A stretch of 23,067 bases of DNA from Saccoglossus kowalevskii (taxonomy: Eukaryota; Hemichordata; Enteropneusta; Harrimaniidae): positions 1-23,067 of the forward strand of contig NW_003129333.1 of assembly GCF_000003605.2 (NCBI RefSeq), read 5' to 3'. This document shows positions 1-10,160 of this stretch, piece after piece. The notes below the pieces were generated by a model, which did no database searches, had not been told where the DNA came from, and was given only the letters and a program-made list of their open reading frames with translations. Positions within the stretch are counted from its first letter, which is position 1, and the number at the start of each line of letters is the position of its first letter. The translations under genes and the position numbers were made by a program.

Positions 1-3
1 TCA
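1..3. other. Possible left edge of the array
   Basis: The window opens TCATGATTTG where units read AACTGATTTG, so the first three bases may be flanking sequence. From base 4 it follows the unit series seen at 21151 (GTGGTGTGTGTCTAC, then GCATACAAG). Three bases are too few to decide. Confidence 0.25.
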
Positions 4-579
4 TGATTTGTGGTGTGTGTCTACATTGCATACAAGTTTCTGCAGCTTGTCCCTAGAACTGAATTGTGGTATGTGTCTACATTGCATACAAGTTTCTGTA
101 GCTTGTTCCTAGAACTGATTTGTGGTATGTGTCTACATTGCATGCACGTTTCTGCAGCTTGTCTCTAGAACTGATTTGTGGTGTGTGTCTACATTGCATA
201 CAAGTTTCTGCAGCTTGTCCCTAGATCTCATTTGTGGTATTTCTACATTCCATACAAGTTTCTGCAGCTTGTCCCTAGAACTGATTTGTGGTATGTGTCT
301 ACATTGCATGCAAGTTTCTGCAGCTTGTCCCGTGAACTGATTTGTGGGATGTGTCAATATTCCATGCAAGTTTCTGTAGCTTGTCCCTAGAACTGATTTG
401 TGGTATGTGTCTACATTGTATGTAAGTTTCTGTAGCTTGTCCCTAGAACTGATTTGTGGTATGTGTCTACATTCCATGCAAGTTTCTGTAGCTTGTCCCT
501 AGAACTGATTTGTGGTGTGTGTCTACATTGCATGCAAGTTTCTGCAGCTTGTCCCTAGAACTGATTTGTGGTATGACAA

Positions 580-1285
580 AATTCCATGCAAGTTTCTGCA
601 GCTTGTCCTAGAACTGATTTGTAGTATGTGTCTACATTGCATGCAAGTTTCTGCAGCTTGTGCCGAGAACTGATTTGTGGTATTTCTACATTCCATACAA
701 GTTTCTGTAGCTTGTCCCTAGAACTGATTTGTGGTATGTGTCTACATTGCATGCAAGTTTCTGCAGCTTGTCTCTAGAACTGATTTGTGGTATGTGTCTA
801 CATTGCATGCAAGTTTTCTGCAGCTTGTCCCTAGACCTGAATTGTGGTATTTCTACATTCCATACAAGTTTCTGCAGCTTGTCCCTAGAACTGATTTGTG
901 GGATGTGTCAATATTCCATGCAAGTTTCTGCAGCTTGTCCCTAGAACTGATTTGTGGTATTTCTACATTCCATACAAGTTTCTGCAGCTTGTCCCTAGAA
1001 CGGATTTGTAGTATATGTCTACATTGCATGCAAGTTTCTGCAGCTTGTCCCGTGAACTGATTTGTGGTATGTCTACATTCCATGCAAGTTTCTGTAGCTT
1101 GTCTCTAGAACTGATTTGTGGTATGTGTCTACATTGCATGCAAGTTTCTGCAGCTTGTCTCTAGAACTGATTTGTGGTATGTGTCTACATTGCATACAAG
1201 TTTCTGCAGCTTGTCCCTAGAACTGAATTGTGGTATGTGTCTACATTGCATACAAGTTTCTGCAGCTTGTCCCTAGATCTCATTT
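580..1285 (+). repeat. Higher-order block B, copy 1
   Basis: The block is marked by GTCCTAGAAC (605), GTGCCGAGAAC (660), GTCTCTAGAAC (770), AGACCTGAATTG (834), GGGATGTGTCAATATT (900), ACGGATTTGTAGTATATG (1000) and TAGATCTCATTTG (1274). Copies follow at 6371-7075 (offset 5791, then 5790 after an extra T near 795 in this copy), about 15508-15870 (right part only, offset 14547), about 16747-16985 (left part, offset 16192) and three times at 19.4-21.8 kb. Confidence 0.92.
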
Positions 1286-2886
1286 GTGGTATTTCTACAT
1301 TCCATGCAAGTCTCTGCAGCTTGTCCCTAGAACTGATTTGTGGTATGTGTCTACATTGCATACAAGTTTCTGCAGCTTGTCCCTAGAACTGATTTGTGGT
1401 ATGTGTCTACATTGCATGCAAGTTTCTGCAGCTTGTCCCTGGAACTGATTTGTGGTATGTCAACATTCCATGCAAGTTTCTGCAGCTTGTCCAAGAACTG
1501 ATTTGTAGTATGTGTCTACATTGCATGCAAGTTTCTGCAGCTTGTGCCGAGAACTGATTTGTGGTATTTCTACATTCCATACAAGTTTCTGTAGCTTGTC
1601 CCTAGAACTGATTTGTGGTATGTGTCTACATTGCATGCAAGTTTCTGCAGCTTGTCTCTAGAACTGATTTGTGGTATGTGTCTACATTGCATGCAAGTTT
1701 CTGCAGCTTGTCCCTAGACCTGAATTGTGGTATGTGTCTACATTGCATGCAAGTTTCTGCAGCTTGTCTCTAGAACTGATTTGTGGTATGTGTCTACATT
1801 GCATGCAAGTTTCTGCAGCTGGTCCCTAGAACTGATTTGTCTATGTCTACATTCCATGCAAGTTTCTGCAGTTTGTCCCTAGAACTGAATTATGGTATGT
1901 CAACATTCCATGCAAGTTTCTGTAGCTTGTCCCTAGAAAATATTTGTGGGATGTGTCTACATTGCATGCAAGTTTCTGCAGCTTGTCCCTAGAACTGATT
2001 TGTAGTATGTGTCTACATTTCATGCAAGTTTCTGCAGCTTGTCTCGAGAACTGATTTGTGGTATTTCTACATTGCATACAAGTTTCTGCAGCTTGTCCCT
2101 AGAACTGATTTGTTGTATGTCTACATTCCATGCAAGTTTCTGTAGCTTGCCCCTAGAACTGATTTGTGGTTTGTGTCTACATTACATACAAGTTTCTGCA
2201 GCTTGTCCCTAGAACTGAATTGTGGTATGTGTCTACATTGCATGCAAGTTTCTGCAGCTTGTCCCTAGAACTGATTTGTTGTATGTGTCTACATTGCATG
2301 CAAGTTTCAGCAGCTTGTCTCTAGAACTGATTTGTGGTATGTATCTACATTGCATGCAAGTTTCTGCAGCTTGTCCCTAGAACTGATTTGTGGTATGTAT
2401 CTACATTGCATGCAAGTTTCTGCAGCTTGTCCCTGGAACTGATTTGTGGTATGTGTCTACATTGCATGCAAGTTTCTGCAGCTTGTCCCTAGAACTGATT
2501 TGTAGTATGTGTCTACATTGCATGCAAGTTTCTGTAGCTTGTCCCTAGAACTGATTTGTGGTATGTGTCTACATTGCATGCAAGTTTCTGCAGCTTATCC
2601 TTAGAACTGATTTGTAGTATGTGTCTACATTGCATGCAAGTTTCTGCAGCTTGTCCCTAGAACTGATTTGTGGTATGTGTCTACATTGCATGCAAGTTTC
2701 TGCAGCTTGTCCTTAGAACTGATTTGTGGTATGTGTCAACATTGCATGCACATTTCTGCAGCTTGTCCCTAGAACTGATTTGTAGTATATGTCTACATTG
2801 CATGCAAGTTTTTGCAGCTTGTCCCTCGAACTGATTTGTGGTATGTGTCTACATTGCATGCAAGTTTCTGCAGCTTGTCCCTAGAA

Positions 2887-2939
2887 CTGATTTGTCTATG
2901 TCTACATTCCATGCAAGTTTGTGTTGCTTGTCCAAAGAA
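2887..2939 (+). repeat. Example of the 53-base unit class with TTGTCTATGTC
   Basis: Here the TTGTGGTATG stretch is replaced by TTGTCTATG, giving a 53-base unit. This copy also carries the private changes TTTGTGTTGCTTG and TCCAAAGAAC, which recur at about 4928-4980, 14786-14840 and 17972-18025 and so tag the same higher-order block. The 53-base class is confined to the mosaic domains, apart from 1829-1880 and similar copies near the left end. Confidence 0.9.
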
Positions 2940-3105
2940 CTGATTTGTGGTATGTATCTGCATTGCATGCAAGTTTCTGCAGATTGTCCCTAGAACTGAT
3001 TTGTGGTATTTCTACATTCCATACAAGTTTCTGCAGCTTGTCCCTAGAACTGATTTGTGGTATGTGTCTACATTGCATGCAAGTTTCTGCAGCTTATCCC
3101 TATAA

Positions 3106-3159
3106 CTGATTTGTGGTATTTCTACATTCCATACAAGTTTCTGCAGCTTGTCCCTAGAA
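3106..3159 (+). repeat. Example of the 54-base unit class with TATTTCTACATTCCATAC
   Basis: Compared with the 56-base unit, this class lacks two bases in the centre (TATGTGTCTAC becomes TATTTCTAC) and has CCATAC in place of GCATGC. The two changes are strongly linked, so this behaves as a separate unit lineage. It is frequent in the left and right mosaic domains and rare in the central domain (for example 9181, 9849, 11906, 12571). Because 54 is divisible by three, it keeps the reading frame. It contains ACATTCCA and lacks the SphI hexamer. Confidence 0.93.
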
Positions 3160-4441
3160 CTGATTTGTGGTATGTGTCTACATTCCATGCAAGTTTCAGC
3201 AGCTTGTCCCTAGAACTGATGTGTCTATTTCTACATTGCATGCAAGTTTCAGCAGCTTGTCCCTAGAACTGACTTGTGGAATGTCTACATTGCATGTAAG
3301 TTTCTGCAGCTTGTCCCTTGAACTGATTTATGGTATGTCAACATTCCATGGAAGTTTCTGTAGCTTGTCCCTAGAACTCATTTGTGGTATGTGTCTACAT
3401 TGCATGCAAGTTTCTGCAGCTTGTCCCTAGAACTGATTTGTAGTATGTGTCTACATTGCATGCAAGTTTCTGCAGCTTTTCCCGTGAACTGATTTGTGGT
3501 ATTTCTACATTCCATACAAGTTTCTGCAGCTTGTCCCTAGAACTGATTTGTGGTATGTGTCTATATTCCATGCAAGTTTCTGCAGCTTGTCCCTAGAACT
3601 GATTTCTGGTATTTCTACATTCCATACAAGTTTCTGCAGCTTGTCCCTAGAACTGATTTGTGGTATGTATCTACATTCCATACAAATTTCTGTAGCTTGT
3701 CCCTCGAACTGATCTGTGGTATGTGTCTACATTGCATGCAACTTTCTGCAGCTTGTCCCTAGAACTGATTTGTCTATGTCTACATTCCATGCAAGTTTGT
3801 GTAGCTTGTCCATAGAACTGATTTTTGGTATGTATCTGCATTGCATGCAAGTTTCTGCAGATTGTCCCTAGAACTGATTTGGGGTATTTCTACATTGCAT
3901 ACAAGTTTCTGTAGCTTGTCCCTAGAACTGATTTGTGGTATGTGTCTACATTGCATGCAAGTTTCTGCAGCTTGTCCCTATAACTGATTTGTGGTATTTC
4001 TACATTCCATACAAGTTTCTGCAGCTTGTCCCTCGAACTGATTTGTAGTATGTGTCTACATTCCATACAATATTCTGTAGCTTGTCCCTAGAACTGATTT
4101 GTGGTATGTGTCTACATTGCATGCAAGATTCTGCAGCTTGTCCCTAGAACTGATTTTTAGTATGTGTCTACATTGCATGCAAGTTTCTGCAGCTTGTCCC
4201 GAGCACTGATTTGTGGTATTTCTACATTCCATACAAGTTTCTGCAGCTTGTCCCTAGAACTGATTTGTGGTATATCTACATTCCATGCAAGTTTCTGTAG
4301 CTTGTCCCTAGAACTGATTTGTGGTATGTCTACATTCCATGCAAGTTTCTGTAGCTTGTCCCTAGAACTGATTTGTGGTATGTGTCTACATTGCATGCAA
4401 GTTTCTTCAGCTTGTCCCTAGAACTGATTTGTGGTATGTGT

Positions 4442-5761
4442 CTACATTGCATGCAAGTTTCTGCAGCTTGTCCCTGGAACTGATTTGTGGTATGTGTCTA
4501 CATTGCATGCAAGTTTCTGCAGCTTGTCCCTAGAACTGATTTGTAGTATGTGTCTACATTGCATGCAAGTTTCTGTAGCTTGTCCCAAGAACTGATTTGT
4601 GGTATGTGTCTACATTGCATGCAAGTTTCTGCAGCTTATCCTTAGAACTGATTTGTAGTATGTGTCTACATTGCATGCAAGTTTCTGCAGCTTGTCCCTA
4701 GAACTGATTTGTGGTATGTGTCTACATTGCATGCAAGTTTCTGCAGCTTGTCCTTAGAACTGATTTGTGGTATGTGTCTACATTGCATGCACATTTCTGC
4801 AGCTTGTCCCTAGAACTGATTTGTAGTATATGTCTACATTGCATGCAAGTTTTTGCAGCTTGTCCCTCGAACTGATTTGTGGTATGTGTCTACATTGCAT
4901 GCAAGTTTGTGCAGCTTGTCCCTAGAACTGATTTGTCTATGTCTACATTCCATGCAAGTTTGTGTTGCTTGTCCAAAGAACTGATTTGTGGTATGTATCT
5001 GCATTGCATGCAAGTTTCTGCAGATTGTCCCTAGAACTGATTTGTGGTATTTCTACATTCCATACAAGTTTCTGCAGCTTGTCCCTAGAACTGATTTGTG
5101 GTATGTGTCTACATTGCATGCAAGTTTCTGCAGCTTGTTCCTATAACTGATTTGTGGTATTTCTACATTCCATACAAGTTTCTGCAGCTTGTCCCTAGAA
5201 CTGATTTGTGGTATGTGTCTACATTCCATGCAAGTTTCAGCAGCTTGTCCCTAGAACTGATTTGTCTATTTCTACATTGCATGCAAGTTTCAGCAGCTTG
5301 TCCCTAGAACTGACTTGTGGTATGTCTACATTGCATGTAAGTTTCTGCAGCTTGTCCCTTGAACTGATTTATGGTATGTCAACATTCCATGGAAGTTTCT
5401 GTAGCTTGTCCCTATAACTCATTTGTGGTATGTGTCTACATTGCATGCAAGTTTCTGCAGCTTGTCCCTAGAACTGATTTGTAGTATGTGTCTACATTGC
5501 ATGCAAGTTTCTGCAGCTTTTCCCGTGAACTGATTTGTGGTATTTCTACATTCCATACAAGTTTCTGCAGCTTGTCCCTAGAACTGATTTGTGGTATGTG
5601 TCTATATTCCATGCAAGTTTCTGCAGCTTGTCCCTAGAACTGATTTCTGGTATTTCTACATTCCATACAAGTTTCTGCAGCTTGTCCCTAGAACTGATTT
5701 GTGGTATGTATCTACATTCCATACAAGTTTCTGCAGCTTGTCCCTCGAACTGATTTGTGGT
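4442..5761 (+). repeat. Higher-order block A, copy 2
   Basis: This block matches 2401-3720 at a fixed offset of 2041 bases and matches the right-domain block 17486-18751 at offsets of 13044 and then 12990. At 5762 it leaves the copy-1 path: copy 1 continues with TATGTGTCTAC while this copy continues with TATTTCTAC, so the breakpoint lies within the shared TTGTGGTAT. It has CTATAACTC at about 5412 where copy 1 has CTAGAACTC, a useful copy-specific mark. Confidence 0.95.
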
Positions 5762-7045
5762 ATTTCTACATTCCATACAAGATTCTGCAGCTTGTTCCTA
5801 GAACTGATTTGTAGTATGTGTCTACATTGCATGCAAGTTTCTGTAGCTTGTCCCTAGAACTGATTTGTGGTATGTGTCTACATTGCATGCAAGTTTTTGC
5901 AACTTCTCCCTAGAACTGATTTGTGGTATTTCTACATTCCATACAAGTTTTTGCAGCTTGTCCCTAGAACTGATTTGTCTATGTCTACATTCCATGCAAG
6001 TTTGTGTAGCTTGTCCCGAGAACTGATTTGTGGTGTGTGTCTACATTACATGCACGTTTCTGCAGCTTGTCCCTAGAACTGATTTGTCTATGTCTACATT
6101 CCATGCAAGTTTGTGTAGCTTGTCCATAGAACTGATTTGTGGTATGTATCTACATTGCATGCAAGTTTCTGCAGCTTGTCCCTAGAACTGATTTGTGGTA
6201 TTTCTACTTTGCATACAAGTTTCTGCAGCTTGTCCCTAGAACTGATTTGTGGTATGTGTCTACATTGCATGCAAGTTTCTGCAGCTTGTCCCTAGAACTG
6301 ATTTGTGGTATTTCTACATTCCATACAAGTTTCTGAAGCTTGTCCCAAGAACAGATTTGTGGTATGTCAACATTCCATGCAAGTTTCTGCAGCTTGTCCT
6401 AGAACTGATTTGTAGTATGTGTCTACATTGCATGCAAGTTTCTGCAGCTTGTGCCGAGAACTGATTTGTGGTATTTCTACATTCCATACAAGTTTCTGTA
6501 GCTTGTCCCTAGAACTGATTTGTGGTATGTGTCTACATTGCATGCAAGTTTCTGCAGCTTGTCTCTAGAACTGATTTGTGGTATGTGTCTACATTGCATG
6601 CAAGTTTCTGCAGCTTGTCCCTAGACCTGAATTGTGGTATTTCTACATTCCATACAAGTTTCTGCAGCTTGTCCCTAGAACTGATTTGTGGGATGTGTCA
6701 ATATTCCATGCAAGTTTCTGCAGCTTGTCCCTAGAACTGATTTGTGGTATTTCTACATTCCATACAAGTTTCTGCAGCTTGTCCCTAGAACGGATTTGTA
6801 GTATATGTCTACATTGCATGCAAGTTTCTGCAGCTTGTCCCGTGAACTGATTTGTGATATGTCTACATTCCATGCACGTTTCTGTAGCTTGTCCCTAGAA
6901 CTGATTTGTGGTATGTGTCTACATTGCATGCAAGTTTCTGCAGCTTGTCTCTAGAACTGATTTGTGGTATGTGTCTACATTGCATACAAGTTTCTGCAGC
7001 TTGTCCCTAGAACTGAATTGTGGTATGTGTCTACATTGCATACAA
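5745..7045 (+). repeat. Higher-order block C, left copy
   Basis: About 1.3 kb that recurs at 19008-20304 with offset 13263, then 13262 after a 1-base loss in the right copy near 19470 (CTACTTTGCATAC here, CTACATGCATAC there). Markers in order include TGCAACTTCTCCC (5897), TTACATGCACG (6045), GTCCATAGAAC (6121), TCTGAAGCTTG (6332) and the block B series. Together with block A, this shows the right domain keeps the left domain's order from 3930 to 7045 except for a local replacement around 18752-19007. Confidence 0.9.
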
Positions 7046-7075
7046 GTTTCTGCAGCTTGTCCCTAGATCTCATTT
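6371..7075 (+). repeat. Higher-order block B, copy 2, ending at the central-domain junction
   Basis: This copy repeats 580-1285 in the same marker order at offset 5791/5790. It lacks the extra T at 795. It ends at CCCTAGATCTCATTTTGTGG (7061-7080), where an extra T appears and the following unit changes type. It is also part of the longer block 5745-7045 that is copied at 19008-20304. Confidence 0.92.
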
Positions 7076-7236
7076 TGTGGTATGTGTCTACATTTGCATG
7101 CAAGTTTCTGCAGCTTGTCCCGTGAACTGATTTGTGGTATGTTCAACATTCCATGCAAGTTTCTGTAGCTTGTCCCTGGAACTGATTTGTGGTATTTCTA
7201 CATTCCATACAAGTTTCTGCAGCTTGTCCCCTAAAA

Positions 7237-7507
7237 CTGATTTGTGGTATGTCTACATTCCATGCAAGTTTCTGTAGCTTGTCCCTAGAACTGATTTGTG
7301 GTATGTCTACATTCCATGCAAGTTTCTATAGCTTGTCTCTAGAACTGATTTGTGGTATGTCTACATTGCATGCAAGTTTTCTGTAGCTTGTCCCTAGAAC
7401 TGATTTGTGGTATGTCTACATTCCATGCAAGTTTCTGTAGCTTGTCCCTAGAACTGATTTGTGGTATGTCTACATTGCATGCAAGTTTCTGTAGCTTGTC
7501 CCTAGAA
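7237..7507 (+). repeat. Run of five consecutive 54-base units (one stretched to 55)
   Basis: Units start at 7237, 7291, 7345, 7400 and 7454. All have TATGTCTACATT in place of TATGTGTCTACATT, a two-base GT loss in an alternating GTATGTGT tract, as expected of replication slippage. The third is 55 bases because of an extra T in AAGTTTTCTG near 7377. Both CCATGC and GCATGC versions occur, so this 54-base class is distinct from the TATTTC class. It lies just inside the left edge of the central domain. Confidence 0.9.
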
Positions 7508-7619
7508 CTGATTTGTGGTATGTGTCTACATTGCATGCAAGTTTCTGCAGCTTGTCCCTAGAACTGATTTGTGGTATGTGTCTACATTGTATGCAAGTTT
7601 GTGTAGCTTGTCTCTAGAA

Positions 7620-7835
7620 CTGATTTGTGGTATGTCTACATTGCATGCAAGTTTCTGTAGCTTGTCCCTAGAACTGATTTGTGGTATGTCTACATTCCAT
7701 GCAAGTTTCTGTAGCTTGTCCCTAGAACTGATTTGTGGTATGTCTACATTGCATGCAAGTTTCTGTAGCTTGTCCCTAGAACTGATTTGTGGTATGTCTA
7801 CATTGCATGCAAGTTTCTGTAGCTTGTCCCTAGAA
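7620..7835 (+). repeat. Run of four exact 54-base units
   Basis: Units start at 7620, 7674, 7728 and 7782 and are each exactly 54 bases. Since 54 is a multiple of three, stops fall in the same frame in each unit and the other frames stay open. This run therefore underlies open frames of more than 110 codons on both strands (about 7515-7889 on the plus strand, 7526-7864 on the minus strand). The minus frame reads an 18-residue period, IPQISSRDKLQKLACNVD. I regard it as a by-product of unit length. Confidence 0.9.
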
Positions 7836-7891
7836 CTGATTTGTGGTATGTGTCTACATTGCATGCAAGTTTCTGCAGCTTGTCCCTAGAA

Positions 7892-7947
7892 CTGATTTGT
7901 GGTATGTGTCTACATTGTATGTAAGTTTATGTAGCTTGTCCCTAGAA
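7892..7947 (+). repeat. Marker unit TGTATGTAAGTTTATG
   Basis: In this unit GCATGCAAGTTTCTG is changed to GTATGTAAGTTTATG, which destroys both the GCATGC palindrome and CTGCAG. Similar units occur around 8360, 8696, 10811, 11535 and 12868, and with TGATG at 13370, 13594 and 13818. They often occupy the last place of a higher-order block, so they are useful phase markers. A relative with GTATGTAAGTTTCTG lies near 419. Confidence 0.88.
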
Positions 7948-8386
7948 CTGATTTGTGGTATGTGTCTACATTGCATGCAAGTTTCTGCAGCTTGTCCCTA
8001 GAACTGATTTGTGGTATGTGTCTACATTGCATGCAAGTTTGTGTAGCTTGTCTCTAGAACTGATTTGTGGTATGTCTACATTGCATGCAAGTTTCTGTAG
8101 CTTGTCCCTAGAACTGATTTGTGGTATGTATACATTCCATGCAAGTTTCTGTAGCTTGTCCCTAGAACTGATTTGTGGTATGTTACATTGCATGCAAGTT
8201 TCTGTAGCTTGTCCCTAGAACTGATTTGTGGTATGTGTACATTGCATGCAAGTTTCTGTAGCTTGTCCCTAGAACTGATTTGTGGTATGTGTCTACATTG
8301 CATGCAAGTTTCTGCAGCTTGTCCCTAGAACTGATTTGTGGTATGTGTCTACATTGTATGTAAGTTTATGTAGCTTGTCCCTAGAA
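7948..8386 (+). repeat. Eight-unit higher-order repeat, copy 2 (439 bases)
   Basis: This copy has the same unit order as 7508-7947, ending in the same marker unit. Differences include TATGTATACATT (8127), a 1-base loss in TATGTTACATT (8180) and TATGTGTACATT (8232). These three small changes fall at the same place in neighbouring units, the TATGTGTCTAC tract. Confidence 0.88.
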
Positions 8387-8722
8387 CTGATTTGTGGTAT
8401 GTGTCTACATTGCATGCAAGTTTTTGCAGCTTGTCCCTAGAACTGATTTGTGGTATGTGTCTACATTGCATGCAAGTTTCTGTAGCTTGTCTCTAGAACT
8501 GTTTTGTGGTATGTGTCTACATTGCATGCAAGTTTCTGCAGCTTGTCCCTAGAACTGATTTGTGGTATGTGTCTACATTCCATGCAAGTTTCTGTAGCTT
8601 GTCCCTAGAACTGATTTGTGGTATGTGTCTACATTGCATGCAAGTTTCTGCAGCTTGTCCATAGAACTGATTTGTGGTATGTGTCTACATTGTATGTAAG
8701 TTTATGTAGCTTGTCCCTAGAA
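8387..8722 (+). repeat. Six-unit higher-order repeat ending in the marker unit (336 bases)
   Basis: This is a third block in series, of six 56-base units, ending in TGTATGTAAGTTTATG like the two before it. Five of the six units are repeated at 8723-9001 (GTCTCTAGAAC at 8488 and 8824; ACATTCCATG at 8575 and 8911), but there the marker unit is replaced by an ordinary one. Confidence 0.85.
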
Positions 8723-9113
8723 CTGATTTGTGGTATGTGTTTACATTGCATGCAAGTTTCTGCAGCTTGTCCCTAGAACTGATTTGTGGTATGTGTCTAC
8801 ATTGCATGCAAGTTTCTGTAGCTTGTCTCTAGAACGATTTGTGGTATGTGTCTACATTGCATGCAAGTTTCTGCAGCTTGTCCCTAGAACTGATTTGTGG
8901 TATGTGTCTACATTCCATGCAAGTTTCTGTAGCTTGTCCCTAGAACTGATTTGTGGTATGTGTCTATATTGCATGCAAGTTTCTGCAGCTTGTCCCTAGA
9001 ACTGATTTGTGGTATGTGTCTACATTGCATGCAAGTTTCTGCAGCTTGTCCCTAGAACTGATTTGTGGTATGTGTCTACATTGCATGCAAGTTTCTGTAG
9101 CTTGTCCCTAGAA

Positions 9114-9305
9114 TTGATTTGTGGTATGTGTCTACATTGCATGCAAGTTTCTGTAGCTTGTCTCTAGAACTGATTTGTGGTATTTCTACATTCCATACAA
9201 GTTTCTGTAGCTTGTCCCTAGAACTGATTTGTGGTATGTGTCTACATTGCATGCGAGTTTCTGTAGCTTGTCCCTAGAACTGATTTGTGGTATGTGTCTA
9301 CATTC
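9114..9305 (+). repeat. Short block repeated 668 bases on (9782-9973)
   Basis: Both copies begin with the rarer TAGAATTGATTT, then GTCTCTAGAAC, then one 54-base TATTTCTACATTCCATAC unit (9181 and 9849). The TATTTC class is unusual in this domain, so its reappearance with the same neighbours supports a duplication of about 12 units. The GCATGCGAG at 9250 is specific to this copy. Confidence 0.8.
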
Positions 9306-9709
9306 TATGCAAGTTTCTGCAGCTTGTCCCTAGAACTGATTTGTGGTATGTGTCTACATTGCATGCAAGTTTCTGTAGCTTGTCCCTAGAACTGATTTGT
9401 GGTATGTGTCTACATTGCATGCAAGTTTCTGTAGCTTGTCTCTAGAACTGATTTGTGCTATGTCTACATTGCATGCAAGTTTCTATAGCTTGTCCCTAGA
9501 ACTGATTTGTAGTATGTGTCTACATTGCATGCAAGTTTCTGCAGCTTGGCCCTAGAACTGATTTGTGGTATGTGTCTACATTCCATGCAAGTTTCTGCAG
9601 CTTGTCCCTAGAACTGATTTGTGGTATGTGTCTACATTCCATGCAAGTTTCTGTAGCTTGTCCCTAGAACTGATTTGTGGTATGTGTCTACATTGCATGC
9701 AAGTTTCTG
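9271..9709 (+). repeat. Central-domain block, copy 1 (period 890)
   Basis: This block is repeated at 10161-10599 with offset 890, about 16 units. Both copies carry ACATTCTATGC (9300, 10190), GTGCTATGTC (9455, 10345) and TTTCTATAGCTTG (9480, 10370). The CTTGGCCC at about 9546 is specific to this copy and ATTAGTGC at about 10341 is specific to the other. Confidence 0.87.
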
Positions 9710-10160
9710 CAGCTTGTCCCTAGAACTGATTTGTGGTATGTGTCTACATTGCATGCACGTTTCTGTAGCTTGTCCCTAGAATTGATTTGTGGTATGTGTC
9801 TACATTGCATGCAAGTTTCTGTAGCTTGTCTCTAGAACTGATTTGTGGTATTTCTACATTCCATACAAGTTTCTGTAGCTTGTCCCTAGAACTGATTTGT
9901 GGTATGTGTCTACATTGCATGCAAGTTTCTGTAGCTTGTCCCTAGAACTGATTTGTGGTATGTGTCTACATTGCATGCAAGTTTCTGTAGCTTGTCCCTA
10001 GAACTGATTTGTGGTATGTGTCTACATTGCATGCAAGTTTCTATAGCTTGTCCGTAGAACTGATTTGTGGTATGTCTACATTGCATGCAAGTTTATGTAG
10101 CTTGTCTCTAGAACTGATTTGTGGTATGTGTCTACATTGCATGCAAGTTTCTGCAGCTTG

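Larger units (their letters stand above)
2401..3720 (+). repeat. Higher-order block A, copy 1
   Basis: This 1.3-kb block of about 24 units is repeated at 4442-5761 with a constant offset of 2041 bases. By eye there are only about a dozen substitutions and no indel between the two copies; examples are TAGAA/AAGAA near 2549/4590, GTCAAC/GTCTAC near 2738/4779 and TTTCTG/TTTGTG near 2867/4908. Neighbouring units inside the block differ from each other much more than this, so the two blocks descend from one duplication. Private variants in order include TTATCCTTAG (2595), GCACATTTC (2748), TCCAAAG (2931), TTTCAGCAG (3194), GACTTGTGG (3271), TTTATGG (3327) and CTTTTCCCGTG (3476). Confidence 0.95.
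1..7075. repeat. Left mosaic domain: mixed 56/54/53-base units in long higher-order blocks
   Basis: This part mixes three unit length classes in a non-periodic order that is nevertheless copied in large blocks. Typical markers are 54-base units with TATTTCTACATTCCATAC, 53-base units with TTGTCTATGTC, and private variants such as GTGCCGAGAAC, CCCGTGAAC, CCCTCGAAC, GGGATGTGTCAATATT and TTATCCTTAG. CTGCAG is more common than CTGTAG. Two large internal duplications are clear: 2401-3720 with 4442-5761, and about 580-1285 with 6371-7075. Positions about 1300-2390 are ordinary variant units in which I could not confidently pair long blocks. The right edge is set where similarity to 1271-1285 stops, about 7075. 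Confidence 0.9.
7508..7947 (+). repeat. Eight-unit higher-order repeat, copy 1 (440 bases)
   Basis: Unit lengths are 56, 56, 54, 54, 54, 54, 56, 56. The last unit is the marker type TGTATGTAAGTTTATG. The next copy starts exactly 440 bases later, at 7948, with the same order including TTTGTGTAGCTTGTCTCTAG (7598 and 8038). Confidence 0.9.

Noticed and set aside
133-477. Minus-strand open frame of 114 codons reading RHIPQISSRDKLQKL-type repeats
   Set aside because: It is the reverse reading of ordinary repeat units, changes frame and pattern from unit to unit, and is interrupted by stops on both sides. It looks like no protein I recognise.
7088-7100. Octamer-like ATTTGCAT created by an extra T at about 7091
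   Set aside because: It is a single occurrence caused by a homopolymer gain inside a cluster of such gains, and may be a sequence error.
7515-7889. Open reading frame of 124 codons with a repeating SLELICGMSTLHASFC pattern, and many similar frames elsewhere
   Set aside because: Frames like this occur in all six frames wherever units are 54 bases long, and they stop when 56-base units shift the frame. There is no start context, no splice or promoter signal, and the minus strand is equally open.
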